From Bactericera cockerelli (taxonomy: Eukaryota; Arthropoda; Insecta; Hemiptera; Triozidae), in NCBI GenBank assembly GCA_024516035.1, contig CM044958.1:21129568-21193567 (forward strand): DNA of 64,000 bases, given 5' to 3'. The notes beneath the pieces were generated by a model. That model did no database searches and had not been told where the DNA came from. It saw nothing but the letters and a program-made list of their open reading frames with translations. This document shows positions 44,248 through 55,679 of the stretch, piece after piece. A program made the translations under genes and the position numbers. Numbering within the stretch: position 1 is the first letter of the stretch; each line of letters starts with the position of its first letter.

Positions 44248-45138
44248 CTCTTATCCATGGGGTGGGGTGCATTTCGTTTTACATGGGCTTGATGTCAGGT
44301 GAGTTATGGTCAGTTTATTCAGCTTGGAGTTTAGGCTTTTTTATGAAATCAACCTGAGAACAACTCCATTAATTTTTGTGATCTCTTACTCACGGGTTTT
44401 TTCCTACACTCCACTAGGATATTGTCTATGGGTGTGCTGTTCAAGTAACCCATAGGAAGTCTCAAGGCGCAGTTTTGTATTTTACACAATTTTCTTACTT
44501 CACAAATAAAATACTGATGGTGGCCTTATAGTAATTGAGAGCTAGGGGTTCATGCCCCAGTGCTTATTACAATATTACATTACATATCATTTTCATTATG
44601 TTAAGATATTAAATGAGAGAATCATTTAATAAAAGTACATGCGAGATGAGCATTCCTATTTAGTTGTGATTCTAGAAGAAGTTCTAAAAGCGAGCTCTTT
44701 TGTTTATTTTTAATTATTATGAACTCATTGGTTAAAGTTTCTGGTAGAATATTTTTTCTCTTTTCGGTAAAAACACATGCTTCTGTTTTGGTAAGAGAAA
44801 GCCTTTTTTTCATGTATTTACACATGATTAACGCCGAGAGTAGAATGGTGTACACAGTTTTCAATAGCATAGACGCAAAAATTTGTTTTTGGTTGAATTA
44901 TTTTTAAATGATGATCTTTAAATGGAGTAATTCAAAAGAAAGTCATTCTATTTAAGATTTTCAAGTTGATTTGGGCGCCACACACAAATTTTAAGTATAC
45001 CTGAAAATGGATTAGTTTATTATAGAACATACAAAATTTCAGATTTCTATTTTCAAGGGTAAAAAGCGAGGGTGGCCTCTGTTTTGTCTCTAGTCTACAT
45101 CTCTTTAAATTTAGTTTTATTTTTCCTTTGTATTACAG
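44248..45138 (+). other. Intron, no gene seen
   Basis: AT-rich. Two short overlapping ORFs on opposite strands near 44620-44900 show no domain. It ends with GTATTACAG. Confidence 0.55.
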
Positions 45139-45309
45139 ATTCTAGTTTTGAAAGTATCATGAATAGTTCAGCAGAAAGTAACTCTTCTAGTATTACTAGT
45201 CAAGTCATAGAAGAACATAAATCTTCTGAAAAGTCTAAGGAAATTAAAACAAAACATGTAAATGTAACCAATACAAAGAAGATTTCACCTAGCAAAAGAA
45301 AGTCTCAAG
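45139..45309 (+). CDS. Unrecognised gene, Ser/Lys-rich linker exon
   Basis: Acceptor TTGTATTACAG, donor TCTCAAG|GTAAGA; phase 1 in and out, as for all exons of this gene. It encodes SSFESIMNSSAESNSSSITS, then Lys/Glu-rich text ending KKISPSKRKSQ. This is a disordered linker between the two Cys/His modules. Ser and Lys richness matches the large last exon. Support is the phase match, good splice sites and biased composition; no homology is recognised. Confidence 0.6.
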
Positions 45310-45341
45310 GTAAGAATTATTATCGCAAAAATAGGAAGTTA

Positions 45342-45560
45342 CCGTGGCCGAGTGAGTTGGCGCGCTAGGCATTGCACGCACGCTGGTTTCGATCCCCAGC
45401 GAGGCAAGATTTTTCTGATCTTTTCTTGGGTGTTTGGGGTCCACTCATACCTCGTGAGGAAAAATAAGTAGCTGCTTTAATGTGAGCAGCAGTGGCGGAA
45501 TTATAGGCAAAAATAAATGTTGGGATATTAGAAGATATGGCAAAGTCGTATAATTCTACG
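45342..45560 (+). repeat. SINE family B
   Basis: ACCGTGGCCGAGTGAGTTGG (A box), TGGTTTCGATCCCCAGC (B box), GGGGTCCACTCATACCTCGTG and GCAGTGGCGGAATTATAGG match copies at 57.52-57.72 kb and, inverted, at 59.39-59.56 kb. Confidence 0.75.
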
Positions 45561-45629
45561 GTACCCACTAAAAATTGTGATATAATATCACAAAGAAACC
45601 ATTTATTTATTATTATTTTTTAATACACT

Positions 45630-46350
45630 ACGTGTTGTGTTTTTCGTCAAGAAATGTTTTGATTAAGGAAGACTGATATCAGAAAAGCGCCAACTTTTTC
45701 TCTGTGGCAGTAAAAATATTCAAAATAGTATTGCTATTTTAAAATTTTAGCATAGCGTGTAGAATTAAGAAGTGTGGAAACCAACCCCCGCCGGCCTACA
45801 TCGTGGCGTCCTCAGCGCTAGTATCGCAAAGGAGTCTCCTCTCCTCGTCCCTCACCCGTATCAAATGTAAACATAAATATATCAAAACGTAAACATAAAT
45901 AGATCGCGAGAAATATTCTACTCCTTTGCGATGGTGTCGCTATGTGGCGTTTCCATGCAACTGGGATTCGTTTCCACACTTCTTAATTCTACACGCTATG
46001 ATTCTAGCATAACAAAAATAATTTGACTAAGGCGTTAAGCTAAAGATCTTTGATTTAATAAAATACTTTTGTTCATGACCACTGTTTATTTCTTTCAAAA
46101 TTAGGTTAGTACACTCTCTGTCCAATTAGTGATAATCTAAAAGTGCCGTGGTCATGAAGGTAAGTATTTTATTAAAAGAAAGATCATTAGTTCAACACCT
46201 TAGCAGACAAATTATTTTTGTTGTGCTAGAATTTTAAGATAGCAAAACTATTTTGAATATTTATACTGCCACAGAGGAAACACTGGGGCTTTTCTTATAT
46301 CAGTCCTTTTTGATCAAACCATTTCTTGTCGGAAACCACAACACGAAGAG
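45630..46350. mobile_element. Fold-back with a second MITE nested in its left arm
   Basis: Outer arms: GTGTTGTGTTTTTCGTCAAG and TTTCTCTGTGGCAGTAAAAATATTC at the left pair with CTTGTCGGAAACCACAACAC and GAATATTTATACTGCCACAG at the right. At about 45756-46010 a different unit with GTGTAGAATTAAGAAGTGTGG ends (inverted as CCACACTTCTTAATTCTACAC) interrupts it, flanked by TAGCATA on both sides. A CATGACCAC...GTGGTCATG palindrome forms the centre near 46075-46155. Confidence 0.7.
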
Positions 46351-46499
46351 TATTTTTGCAATATCACTTTTTTTTATTCTTATTAAATAGTCACGTTTTC
46401 ATTAATAATATCCAAAATTATTCTTTAATAATATTAAAAAAATTCTTTTAATTATCCAGCGTTAAAATTATTTTCTGTTCATACTAAAGTTATCCCGCT

Positions 46500-46645
46500 C
46501 AAGCAGGGTCGACGTTTTGCAACCTCATGGTTGAGGTTGGTTGGTTGGTTTTGGCACATTTTTTTTTTTTTATATACGGCTGGATTCCCTTCCTAACGCC
46601 AACGATTCTATTTGATTTAACGTCCTCATTAGGACGGGGTAATTA
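46500..46645 (-). repeat. SINE body (5S-SINE-related tail)
   Basis: TCCCGCTCAAGCAGGGTCGACG, CCTCATGGTTGAGGTTGGTT, CGGCTGGATTCCCTTCCTAACG and TTTGATTTAACGTCCT are the complement of the 3' half of the copy at 49.09-49.33 kb. Confidence 0.65.
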
Positions 46646-46975
46646 CCCTTTTTTTTTAAAAAAAAAAAAAAAAAAAGATGAGTGTTTCACAGCCTTTTTT
46701 ATTTCGTAGCCATGAAACAGGAGCTACTGTAGACGCATGTCTGTGTTGTAGCCTGCCCATCCCGTAGTATGCCTCCCCTTGATGGGCGAGAAGGGCGAGA
46801 CACAATACTTCCCATTTAGGTGCTGGGTCAACACGAGCACACCGGAAGGTATCCCTTACAAACAAATGTAACCAAGTTTTGAATACAAATTTTTGTCGGC
46901 GCGGGGGTTCGAACCCGGGACCTTCCGCATGGCAAGCGAGTGCTTAACCACTGAGCTATTAAGCGAGTGCTTAAC
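46646..46975 (-). repeat. tRNA-derived SINE with poly(A) tail
   Basis: On the - strand: head AATAGCTCAGTGGTTAAGCAC (A box), CCATGCGGAAGGTCCC, GGGTTCGAACCCCCGC (B box), a body with GGTGCTCGTGTTGACCC-like text, GTTTCATGGCTACGAAAT and GGCTGTGAAACACTCATC, then a homopolymer tail at 46646-46678. Fragments of the tail part occur at 35.0 and 59.8 kb. Confidence 0.75.
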
Positions 46976-47075
46976 CTTCATTCGCTGGAAATCGTACCAG
47001 CTACCCACATTAACCTCACCCAACCTGAGTAGGGCCGGAAATGCCAGCCTCACATGTACGGAGGGAACAGGATTT
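46976..47075 (-). repeat. 5S-SINE body fragment
   Basis: TCATTCGCTGGAAATCGTACC, CTACCCACATTAACCTCACCC and GGGCCGGAAATGCCAGCCTC are the complement of the body at 49.09-49.17 kb. It ends ~50 bases before the next exon. Confidence 0.6.
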
Positions 47076-47124
47076 TCTGTCCGAAAAACCTTCTCTTTGA
47101 CTTACTGTTTTTCCATATTTGCAG

Positions 47125-47325
47125 GAGTGATGTGTGGTGTGTGTCATAAGAGACGAATTAGTCAAGATAATAAATTGTGCACCCAGTGTTACAAGTACTA
47201 TCACATGGTAGATAGTCAACAGATAGCTGTAAACTGCACCCAGGATATCAGATGTACAGGGAAAAATTCGAATCAGTTTTGTCCCTTGCACAGATTTAAA
47301 GCATGCCAACAACTCATGCAAAATG
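47125..47325 (+). CDS. Unrecognised gene, exon with second nuclear-receptor-like Cys/His module
   Basis: Acceptor CATATTTGCAG, donor AAAATG|GTAAGT; phase 1 in and out. It encodes VMCGVCHKRRISQDNKLCTQ, CYKYYHM, CTQDIRC and FCPLHRFKACQQLMQ. Ligand spacing is C-x2-C-x11-C-x2-C-x15-C-x5-C-x8-C-x2-H-x4-C. Shared with the module at 36.8 kb: CGVC..RR.S, LC..CY, C.QD..C and QFCP.H....C. The two exons are therefore duplicated copies of one module. A DNA- or RNA-binding role is plausible by analogy but unproven. Confidence 0.7.
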
Positions 47326-47589
47326 GTAAGTCATAGTCTTCTGTTTCCTGAAAGTTATGGTCGGGGGTGTGTTCCATAATTTGGGGTCAATTCAACATCA
47401 TTCACTGTGGTTTCGCACTTTCGCTCTCTTGTACAAAACGATTCTGCATATTTGGGACAGACGAATATGGTAGTTAGGTCAGACCACGAGGGATAAGGTT
47501 TACGAAGTACAATATTGCGGAAAACGCAGTATAAGCAAGATAGAGGTTGGAATAGGTGCATTTTTGTCGAACTTGTCACTTATCCCACT

Positions 47590-47800
47590 TGGAATTACTT
47601 TTTTTATTATTATTAATAATAATACTCTGTAGTGGAAGGTAACCACTAGGCGATTTTAATGCTCAAAGCATTTTTTACCACCTAACCCTCAGAGTCTTAT
47701 TATTATGTGCATGAAAAATTCATACACTGATTGGGATTCGAACCAGCGGATCCGTACGTTAACCTAGCGCGTTAACCACTTGACTACCAATGCACTTTTT
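47590..47800 (-). repeat. SINE family A, full copy
   Basis: On the - strand: TGCATTGGTAGTCAAGTGG (A box), GTTAACGCGCTAGG, GGATCCGCTGGTTCGAATCCC (B box), then GGGTTAGGTGGTAAAAAATG, CTTTGAGCATT, GGTTACCTTCCACTACAGAG and a (TTA)n-rich end. Confidence 0.75.
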
Positions 47801-49084
47801 CATCCTAGATGGGGATTGTGACATATCAAAACCAATGATATTCAGGTGCTGTTAACGAATTTGACATTATTTCCTAGCTAACTGTTTCCGTTGAGTCACC
47901 AGTGGCGGACTTTGACTTATTTTTGAGTGATGAGGAAAGTCGTGTGGTTTCACACCAAATATTTTTTATTAGGGATTTTTAATCTTCGCGTAACTTTACA
48001 CACTTTTCGTTGGTCATATTGAAAAACAAAACCAAAGTTTTCTACAGGGTCAGAAATAATTCTTTTGCATCACCCTGAATGTGGGCAGTCAATGAGATGT
48101 AAAATTGAACAAAAAAACTGAATATGAAAGAAAAATTTCGATTTTTTGTGAAATCAATGAAATGTGGTGTTTTAACTAATATTGTCACATGGAACACCCT
48201 GTAGATATTTTATTAAACCATCATGTGGGTACTCAAAATTGTCTCAAGTTCAACAAGGAGTTCAAATCTGAAAGTAAAATACGAATTTAAAAGCCATATA
48301 TAATTTTGTGTCAACATGTACCTACTGTTAATTTCATGTGGTAAAATCATTCAGTGTGGACACCAAATTCAAAATGGCTTCAAAATTCGTGTTTTTTACT
48401 TGTTCCCCCGATTCAAAGTCTTCGTTGAATTTCATACAACTTGGAGTATCCACATGATAGGTTAAAAGAATATCTACAGGGTGGTCCATGCGACAATATT
48501 ATTTAAAAGACCATAACTGTTCATGTATTTTATTAATGAGACAAAGTATGATAAAAAAACGATTGTTAATGCATATTGGTAGTCTACATTGACTAAGGCG
48601 CTAGACTTGTAATATTTAAAGAAGCTGGTGCATGGATCCGTGGATCGGATTCCACCCAATGCTTGGATTATTTATCATGTAATTTATTTGAGTATGTGAC
48701 CACATAATAAGACTCCCAAAGTAAAGTGGTAAAAAATATTTTTTTTCTGTCTTTTTTTTCCTTGCAACTCATTGTAATTATTTATAGAACAGTAATTGGG
48801 TCACAATATAATTTTCGAGCATGCAACTCATTAAAAATATTTCCGTAAACAAAGTAGTGTCACCTCACTAGTTAAATATAAATTACCCAAAATAAGTTAT
48901 AATATTACTGGGCATCGCAACAGCTTTAGATTAAAAGTCGAACTTTTATTTCTTTACCTATGTTATTAAAAATGAGTTTTTATTTTTAATGATCTAGACT
49001 CTAGATCATTAAAAATAAGAGATCGTTTTGTTGATTAGACTACAAATGTTGATTAGACTTTTCGAAGAAAATTCTGTTCCATCC
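47801..49084 (+). repeat. Intron with dispersed repeats, no gene seen
   Basis: 47810-47975 (GATGGGGATTGTGACATAT ... CACCAGTGGCGGACTTTGAC) is related to 53.78-53.91 kb. 48000-48490 has phrases ending CTACAGGGTGGTCCATG, a lone mariner-type end. 48585-48740 is a decayed SINE-A copy (GATCGGATTCCACCC, CCACATAATAAGACTC). Confidence 0.5.
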
Positions 49085-49330
49085 AAACACGTGAGGCTGT
49101 CATTTCCGGCCCTACCCAGGCTGGGTGAGGTCAATGTGGGTAGCTGGTACGATTCCCAGCGAATGGAGGGTAAAACCCCCGTCCTAATCCAGGACGTTAA
49201 ATCAAATAGAATCGTTGGCGTTAGGAAGGGCATCCAGCCGTAAAAAATGTGCCAAAACCAATCAACCTCAACCATGAGGTTGAACAACGTCGACCCTGCT
49301 TGAGCGGGATAAGACAGAGTAAAAGAAGAA
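49085..49330 (+). repeat. 5S-SINE-family body with long tail
   Basis: GAGGCTGTCATTTCCGGCCC, TACCCAGGCTGGGTGAGG, TGGTACGATTCCCAGCG, TAAAACCCCCGTCC, GTTGGCGTTAGGAAGGGC and CGACCCTGCTTGAGCGGGATA in order, ending GAAGAAGAAG. The 5S-like head is missing. Confidence 0.65.
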
Positions 49331-50997
49331 GAAGTTGATTAGTTTATATTTAATCCATCATAGGTTAAATCAAAAAGTAGTGATATCCCCCAAAAACACT
49401 TTGTGTAAAAACTGTCGTCAAGTGTTGGAATGATTAAAAAGAACTGATATCAAAAACGTCAATTTTCTATGTTTGAAGGAATTCAATTAAAATAATAACC
49501 TCACAACAACACTACACCCTTGAGCAAACTTCGATTTGGTATTTTGAGAATTTAACCAAAAAAATGACCACCCAACAAAACAATACTCTTGAAAGAACAA
49601 TGTTGTATAGCTACAGAACTACGTCCTTGACTTCTGCATTTGGTCTTTTTACCACATAATTCGTCTTAGACTTGCTGTAAGAAAAATGGGACTTCTAAGT
49701 CCTATTCAAGCAGTATAACTAAGGTGATATTAAAATTATTTTTATCAGGCTCTAAGAAATTGATCAAAAGGGCTATGCACAGCCATCTAAAGTCAAAAAG
49801 TACATTAATTAAGTGAGAAAGAAACGCTTTATATAGGAAGTAAAGAAATTATTAAAGAAGCGGTGAAGGAGATTTTTTTTTGGAGTGCTGGATAAATCAT
49901 GAAGAGGCTTTATTCTATGGCTAGTAAGTCCTCTCCCTTAGCCTTTGTATGTTTTTTGTTATTATTTGATGGATCTTTCTTTGCCTCGTTTTTCTAGTAT
50001 TCATGATTTATATTAATACATTTTTTTACTATACATGTATGTAGATTATGTATAATTTATTATAACGCCAAGTTTTAGATAAATAAATAATTAAAATAAT
50101 TTTATCACTAAAACATATTTATCTATTTATTGTTCCAATATCTACAAAACACGCGTTGTAAATTAAAAGCAAAGTGTTTCAATATGTATATTAGAGAAAT
50201 TTTGTATCAAGGAAAATATTTTTAAAAAATAATAAAAAGCACATACTATCTAAACTGTCTTAGAGATATGTTGTATCAAGGAATAATCAAGCTAATATCT
50301 CTTTTTTGTCAGATTTAATGTACTAGAACACTGTGAAACCACTTCCGGAAAAATGATTGGATAAAAGACTTAATTATTTAGGTTGGCACACAGCAACTTG
50401 AAAAATTTTCTTCCTATGTCTTGCGGTTTATGAAATAATTATTTAAAATATGAAAAAATTGTTCACAGACGGACTAAACAAGAGGACAAATTATCGTGAA
50501 GTGCGGGTTCTTTTGGAAAAACTAAATATTGGTGAGTTAACAAATTCAAAACAATGTGACTTGGAAGAAGGCAGACAAGAAGTCAAGTTCCTCAACAATA
50601 TTAATGCTAGAGCGGACAGAGGTTTAATTATTCAAACGTTAATAGAAACAAACTTGTGAAGATAAAATTCTTACTTTCTCAATCTGTGTTTAATAATGCC
50701 AATCTGGTGAAAACAAATGACAATTCCCAAACAACGAAATCGTGCAATTAGCTCAATAGAATAATAATATAATATCATTAGTGAAAGACCACGTGAAGGA
50801 ACAATCGCCAAAGTATTCCTACAACCACTTTCACTACCTAGACCTTCACAGTCCTACAGAACAACAAAAATGCGCGCCGGTCACTTGGCATTTGTGGGGA
50901 ATTGTGTAAAAATACTTCGAAAAGATTAATAATGCAACATTAATCTGATACGCAAGTCTAAGTGTTTAAAGTGTTGATGTCAATGGGAGAGAATTGT
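49331..50997 (+). other. Intron, one weak candidate microexon
   Basis: Mostly AT-rich single-copy-looking DNA. At 50469-50531, TTGTTCACAG|AC and ATTG|GTGAGT bound 63 bases that are open in phase 1 to phase 1, like every other exon of this gene, and would encode GLNKRTNYREVRVLLEKLNI. The acceptor has a poor pyrimidine tract and the frame stays open past the donor to 50659, so this is not called as a CDS. Confidence 0.3.
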
Positions 50998-53549
50998 AAC
51001 GGGTCATAGTTCAAGCGCGTGTGGCCAGGCTTACGGTGTTCTGTAGAGTGGGTGGTTCGGTAATAAAAATATTAGTTTAAGTTTTAATAGATGATTAAAT
51101 TGATACAATACTTATTTACTCATAATTGTTAATGATAAGTTTATTTTTCTCAACTTTGAATTTTTTTCAACCAAAAAAAAAATACTTCAAAATGAGATAT
51201 GAAATTTTCTAATTAGTATTGTAGTGTATAGCTGTTAAACTCAAACCACAAGTCGAATTTTAGACGTAATTTGCATTACTGGATTGTCAAAAAATTTGCA
51301 ATGGTTTCATTTCAAAGTGAACTATTAATTGTTTAATTCAAATTTTGTTGTCATTAAAACAATCGACAAAGTTACTAAGTCGATGAGCGATAATAGTTTG
51401 TTTTTCCATAACTGGTTTTGAAATGTATATTACTAATTTTCAAAATGTATTATTAAAAAAATTTTACTTTTCTTTCAAACTATGTCCAAATAAGATTAGT
51501 TAATAAATAAAGCAGCTAAGCATATGTTCCATAAATTTGGACTATTTTTAAATAAAGATACCAAGGCAAGCAACTTAGGATTGATTAGGAAAAAATGATC
51601 GGATAAAAAATTCAATAGCTAAATATTTAAGGTTAATATTATAACGTTTTTCGTAAACTATTGTGGTACAATTAAAAATTATAGGTTTTCATCAAGTGGT
51701 TATGTTTTGTTAACACTTACTTAATCCGAAATGAACAAAAGCCATTATTGATTTAAATTTCTAAACAAAAACGTTATAATATTAATATATTTTGGTGTAG
51801 TTAATAGGCACATTTCAAACCGAAAACCAGCTGTGGGTCGATCGAGCTGAAATTTATGTGTTCATGTTGGTCAGTCTCTTTTTCATGACTTTTTCAATAC
51901 TCGTATTAAGGAAATCTTGAAAAAACTGCAGGTGTTCGCGAGCGCGAAGACGGATGGTTGAAGTTAAGCCGAATATTTTGCGCATGTGCCATGTCTGGTA
52001 GGGAGTTTCTTTTCGGTTAATTGGTGTCTTTAAGCTTCACGCTTTTTTTGATCTTGAATTTTTGGACACCTGGGGCCCGGTTCCAAAGATTTATGGAAAA
52101 TGAAGCTCTACGAGCGCTCCGCACGGAGAAGCCAAAAAGTAAGAAGAGCGTATTAGATTTATGTTCTCTACAATCAAGCTTGAGTAAAGATTTATCTAAT
52201 TAGGTACCTAGTTTTTATTTAGTACGATTTTTTTTTATTATAATGATAATTTTATGAATTGATTGTTCGAGATATGCCTAATGATTTTCATTTACTACAA
52301 GCTAAAGAACCACGAAAAAAAAACTTTTTTTTTCCTTTTCGTCTGGGGGTGCTGGAGTTCCGCAGCTCCTTAGCACCGGCCGTCCCTGGTCACAAGCAAG
52401 AAAATAATGATGTCTCCAAAAGTGTCACTTGCATTTGTCAATTGAAAAAAATGCACTTAATTGATTTCAAGTAATGTCAAAATACTGCTGAATACAGCAT
52501 TTTAAACCCTTTTCAAATGTTGAATGCAATGGGTGTATGAAGTACGGTATTCATTACTAGCCGCGGTGCGGCCAGGCCTACGGTGCGTTCATCGAGGCAT
52601 GGCCGCGCTGGTGAAATAAAAATATTAGCTAGCTATGTATTGATACTTAATTTGATACAATACTTTTTTCTCACCTCATAATTAGTAAATGATATAGATT
52701 ACTTTTTCTCACTTCTGAATAATGTCCAACCAAAAATATCAAATACCTTAAAATGTATGATTATGTAATCTTCTCTAATTAGTATGTGTAGGTGTATCCT
52801 CGTAAAACTCAAGAACCACAAGTCGAATTAAGACGTAATTTTGCAGTTACTATAGACTGGCTCATTGGCATTATGCACCAAAAAAAGGTCGATTTTTCAA
52901 AAGTTGAGCTCTTAAATGAGCTTATTCAAATAGTGGCATATCTAACCCATATCTCGCAAAGTACAAGTCCGATTGAGCTGAAATTTAGTATATCTCCTAA
53001 TGGTATTGTATAAAATATTATTAATATTTTCAAAATGTCAATTTTTAAAATTGAGCTTTTTCACTCTCAAACCTGGATGTCCCAATAGATCTAGGTAATG
53101 AAAATCAAGCAGCTGAAGCTATTGTTCCAAAATATTTGGGACCGTCATTTTTAAAAAAAGAGATAACCCAAGGAGGCAAGTAACCTAGGATTGATTAGGT
53201 AAACAAGATGGATAACAATTTTGCAATATCTAATATTTAAGGTTAACTTTTATACTAATGGTTTTTTCCGGTTAAACTATTGTGGACAGTTAAAAATACT
53301 AGGTTTTCATCAAGTCGGTCATGCTTCGTTAAACTCACACGCGCCGGAAGCCTGGCCACAAAGCAGCTAGTCATCTAACATATACTTATTATAAAGTGAT
53401 TTGTTTTTGTGTGTGTATGTTTGTCCTTTTCAACTCGAAAACCACTTGTCGGATCGAGCTGAAATTTTTCATGGTTACCAATGATTGGCTCAGTGCTTTT
53501 TAATGAGCTTTTTCAAATACTAGCGTATCTAAGTATATCTTGTAAAGTG
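50998..53549 (+). repeat. Two diverged direct copies of a ~1.3-kb dispersed repeat
   Basis: Matching phrases run in the same order in 50998-52300 and 52557-53720: GGCCAGGC(C/T)TACGGTG, AATAAAAATATTAG, GATACAATACTT, CACAAGTCGAATT..AGACGTAATTT, AGGTTTTCATCAAG and GGATGG..GAAG. An inverted fragment lies at 54.60-54.72 kb and a scrap at 2.3 kb. No transposase is visible. Confidence 0.6.
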
Positions 53550-54236
53550 CAGGGTGGAGCGCGGAAGACGGATGGATTTGGTAGAGCCGCAATATGCTGC
53601 GCATGTGCAGCAGGGGTCTGGTAGGGGGTTCTTTTAAAAGAGGTAAATGGGAAGTTTTTGATAGCTCATATCATTTTTTTGATACCTTGAAATTTTTGGA
53701 ACCTGGGGCCGGGTTCCAAAGATTTACTGGTATTTTTGAGGTTCCCGCTTAGACTTACTTTTTTATTATTCATTTATGATGGGGTTTGTGACATATTAAA
53801 TCCAATGATTTCAAGGTGCTAATTACAAATTTGACATTTATTTTTATCTAACTCTTACTGTTGAACCACCAGTGGCGGAATTAGTGAAAGGAAAGTTGTT
53901 TGGTTTCACACCAGATTTTTTCCTTTGGGACTACCTCAAATCCAAGGTTTACAATGATTGTCCCAGGACCATAGAAGACCTCAAGAACAATATTAGGGCT
54001 AACATCGCCGAAATTCCTGTGGAAATGCTCGGAAGAGTTCACGAAAACGTTTGGAAATGGTTTGATCAGTGTATTCAGAGTAACGTTGTCCATTTGCCAA
54101 ATAAGCTGTTCAAAACCAAATAAATCTAAATTTCCGATGCTTACACGTGAGAAAAAAATGAAAAGTTTGAGAATTTTTCATTAATTAGTTGTGTTTTTTC
54201 ATTTTATAATCCATCCGTCTTTTACGCTCCACCCTG
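53550..54236 (+). mobile_element. Mariner element, internally deleted
   Basis: CAGGGTGGAGCGCGGAAGAC at the left and GTCTTTTACGCTCCACCCTG at the right are inverted termini of ~27 bases, followed by TATA on the right. It retains the last part of the transposase gene. About 690 bp, against ~1.3 kb for intact mariners. Confidence 0.75.
53900..54123 (+). pseudogene. Mariner transposase C-terminal fragment
   Basis: TPDFFLWDYLKSKVYNDCPR begins the fragment, then TIEDLKNNI and IPVEMLGRVHENVWKWFDQC. This is the segment after the third catalytic acid in mariner transposases (xDFFLWGxLKxxVY...). About 70 residues remain, uninterrupted, ending at TAA 54121. The upstream codons (MAELVKGK) belong to a different repeat. 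Too short to be active. Confidence 0.8.
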
Positions 54237-54841
54237 TATAAGTTCGATTCAGCCAAAATTTAGTGTTGTTTCTAATGGAAATGTATAAGAGCTATTCAAA
54301 ATATATATTTTAAAAAGTTGAGCTTTTTTGCAATTATATTGGGTCGCCCCAATAGATTTCAAGAATTCCTTGAACTAGTCCTTTCAGCATTTTTAACCTT
54401 CCACAAATAATTTTATTATCTCCGCGTACTATAAAACAAAAGAAGGATCGATTTGTTTGACCATTTTTTCATTGTTTTTATCCTTCGCAATTTAGTACAA
54501 TGAAAAAAGGTCTCAATTTGTGATTATCTTGAATTTGTGATTATCTAGAATTCAACTTTTTATGTCACAACATAGAGATACATACATAATCATACATATT
54601 TGTGAATTTGATGGCCATAATTATGAAGTGAGAAAAAGTATTGTATCAAATTAAGTATCAATACATAACTACCAAATATTTTTCTTTCACCAGCACGGCC
54701 ATGCCAAGTCATATAATATAATATTAGTGAAATGTGGAGTGTAATATTAGTGAAAATGTTTACCTTGCACACCTTGTCTTTTCTGGTAGTTCTTTGTTTA
54801 TTTCTTCTTTCTTTATCATATTAGTAATTTTCTGTATAATT
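54237..54841 (-). repeat. Intron with inverted fragment of the 51-53 kb repeat
   Basis: 54600-54720 on the - strand contains GGCATGGCCGTGCTGGTGAAA and TATTGATACTTAATTTGATAC, matching 52597-52672. The remainder is AT-rich with nothing recognisable. Confidence 0.55.
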
Positions 54842-55679
54842 ATACAGGGTGCGTATAAAGTCTCACCCCACCCCTTGTAACGAATCAACAAGTGTTAAAA
54901 TGCGCGTTGTCTCATATTTTGGCGGATTGATTTTGAGCCCAAAAACTTTGACTGAGGCTGGTCGTAACCAACTCACCAATCTTGAATGTAATAACTATCA
55001 TAAATGGTCTCGTTTTAAAGGTGATAAAAATTGAAATGAATTGCAATAAATTTCAGACCTCTACGATTTACCGTTCTTGAGATACATGGTCGGCCATCTT
55101 GGCTAATGTACATTGATTATGAACCATTTGGAAATGCTTCGTAATGATTGTTTTTATTATGGGATGCTAGAAAACAAATTGCCCTTTATATTGACACTCA
55201 CCATCAACCTTTTTAAAATCTCATCACGGAGATGTCAGCCTTAATGCAGAGTGTATGAACTCAGATCTCAGACATTCTTTATAGTTACGTATCGTGTTTA
55301 CCAACGTCTATTCAGGATAGCATAAATTTCTAGTTTTAACATAAATCAAGAATACAAGAAATCAATGCTATCCACAAAGCCATTTCAGTAAATGCGATGC
55401 ACAGCTCGAGAGAATTCATGCAATCTGCATCAAGTCTTACTTCTTCGTGATGATTGATGAAATCTTGAAAAAGAAAATTGGTGAGTATTTCAGTATGTGG
55501 CATTTTGTTTTCCAGCAATTCCATCAAAGAAAAATTCATTTTTAAATTTCAATAAGGAAAATATAGAAATTTGAAAATGGATCATAATCAATGGTGGACT
55601 CTATTATGTACAGTACATACATACTCGTATTATGTTCGAACCCATTTTTTATGTATCTCAGAAATAATATTGTGTGTAC

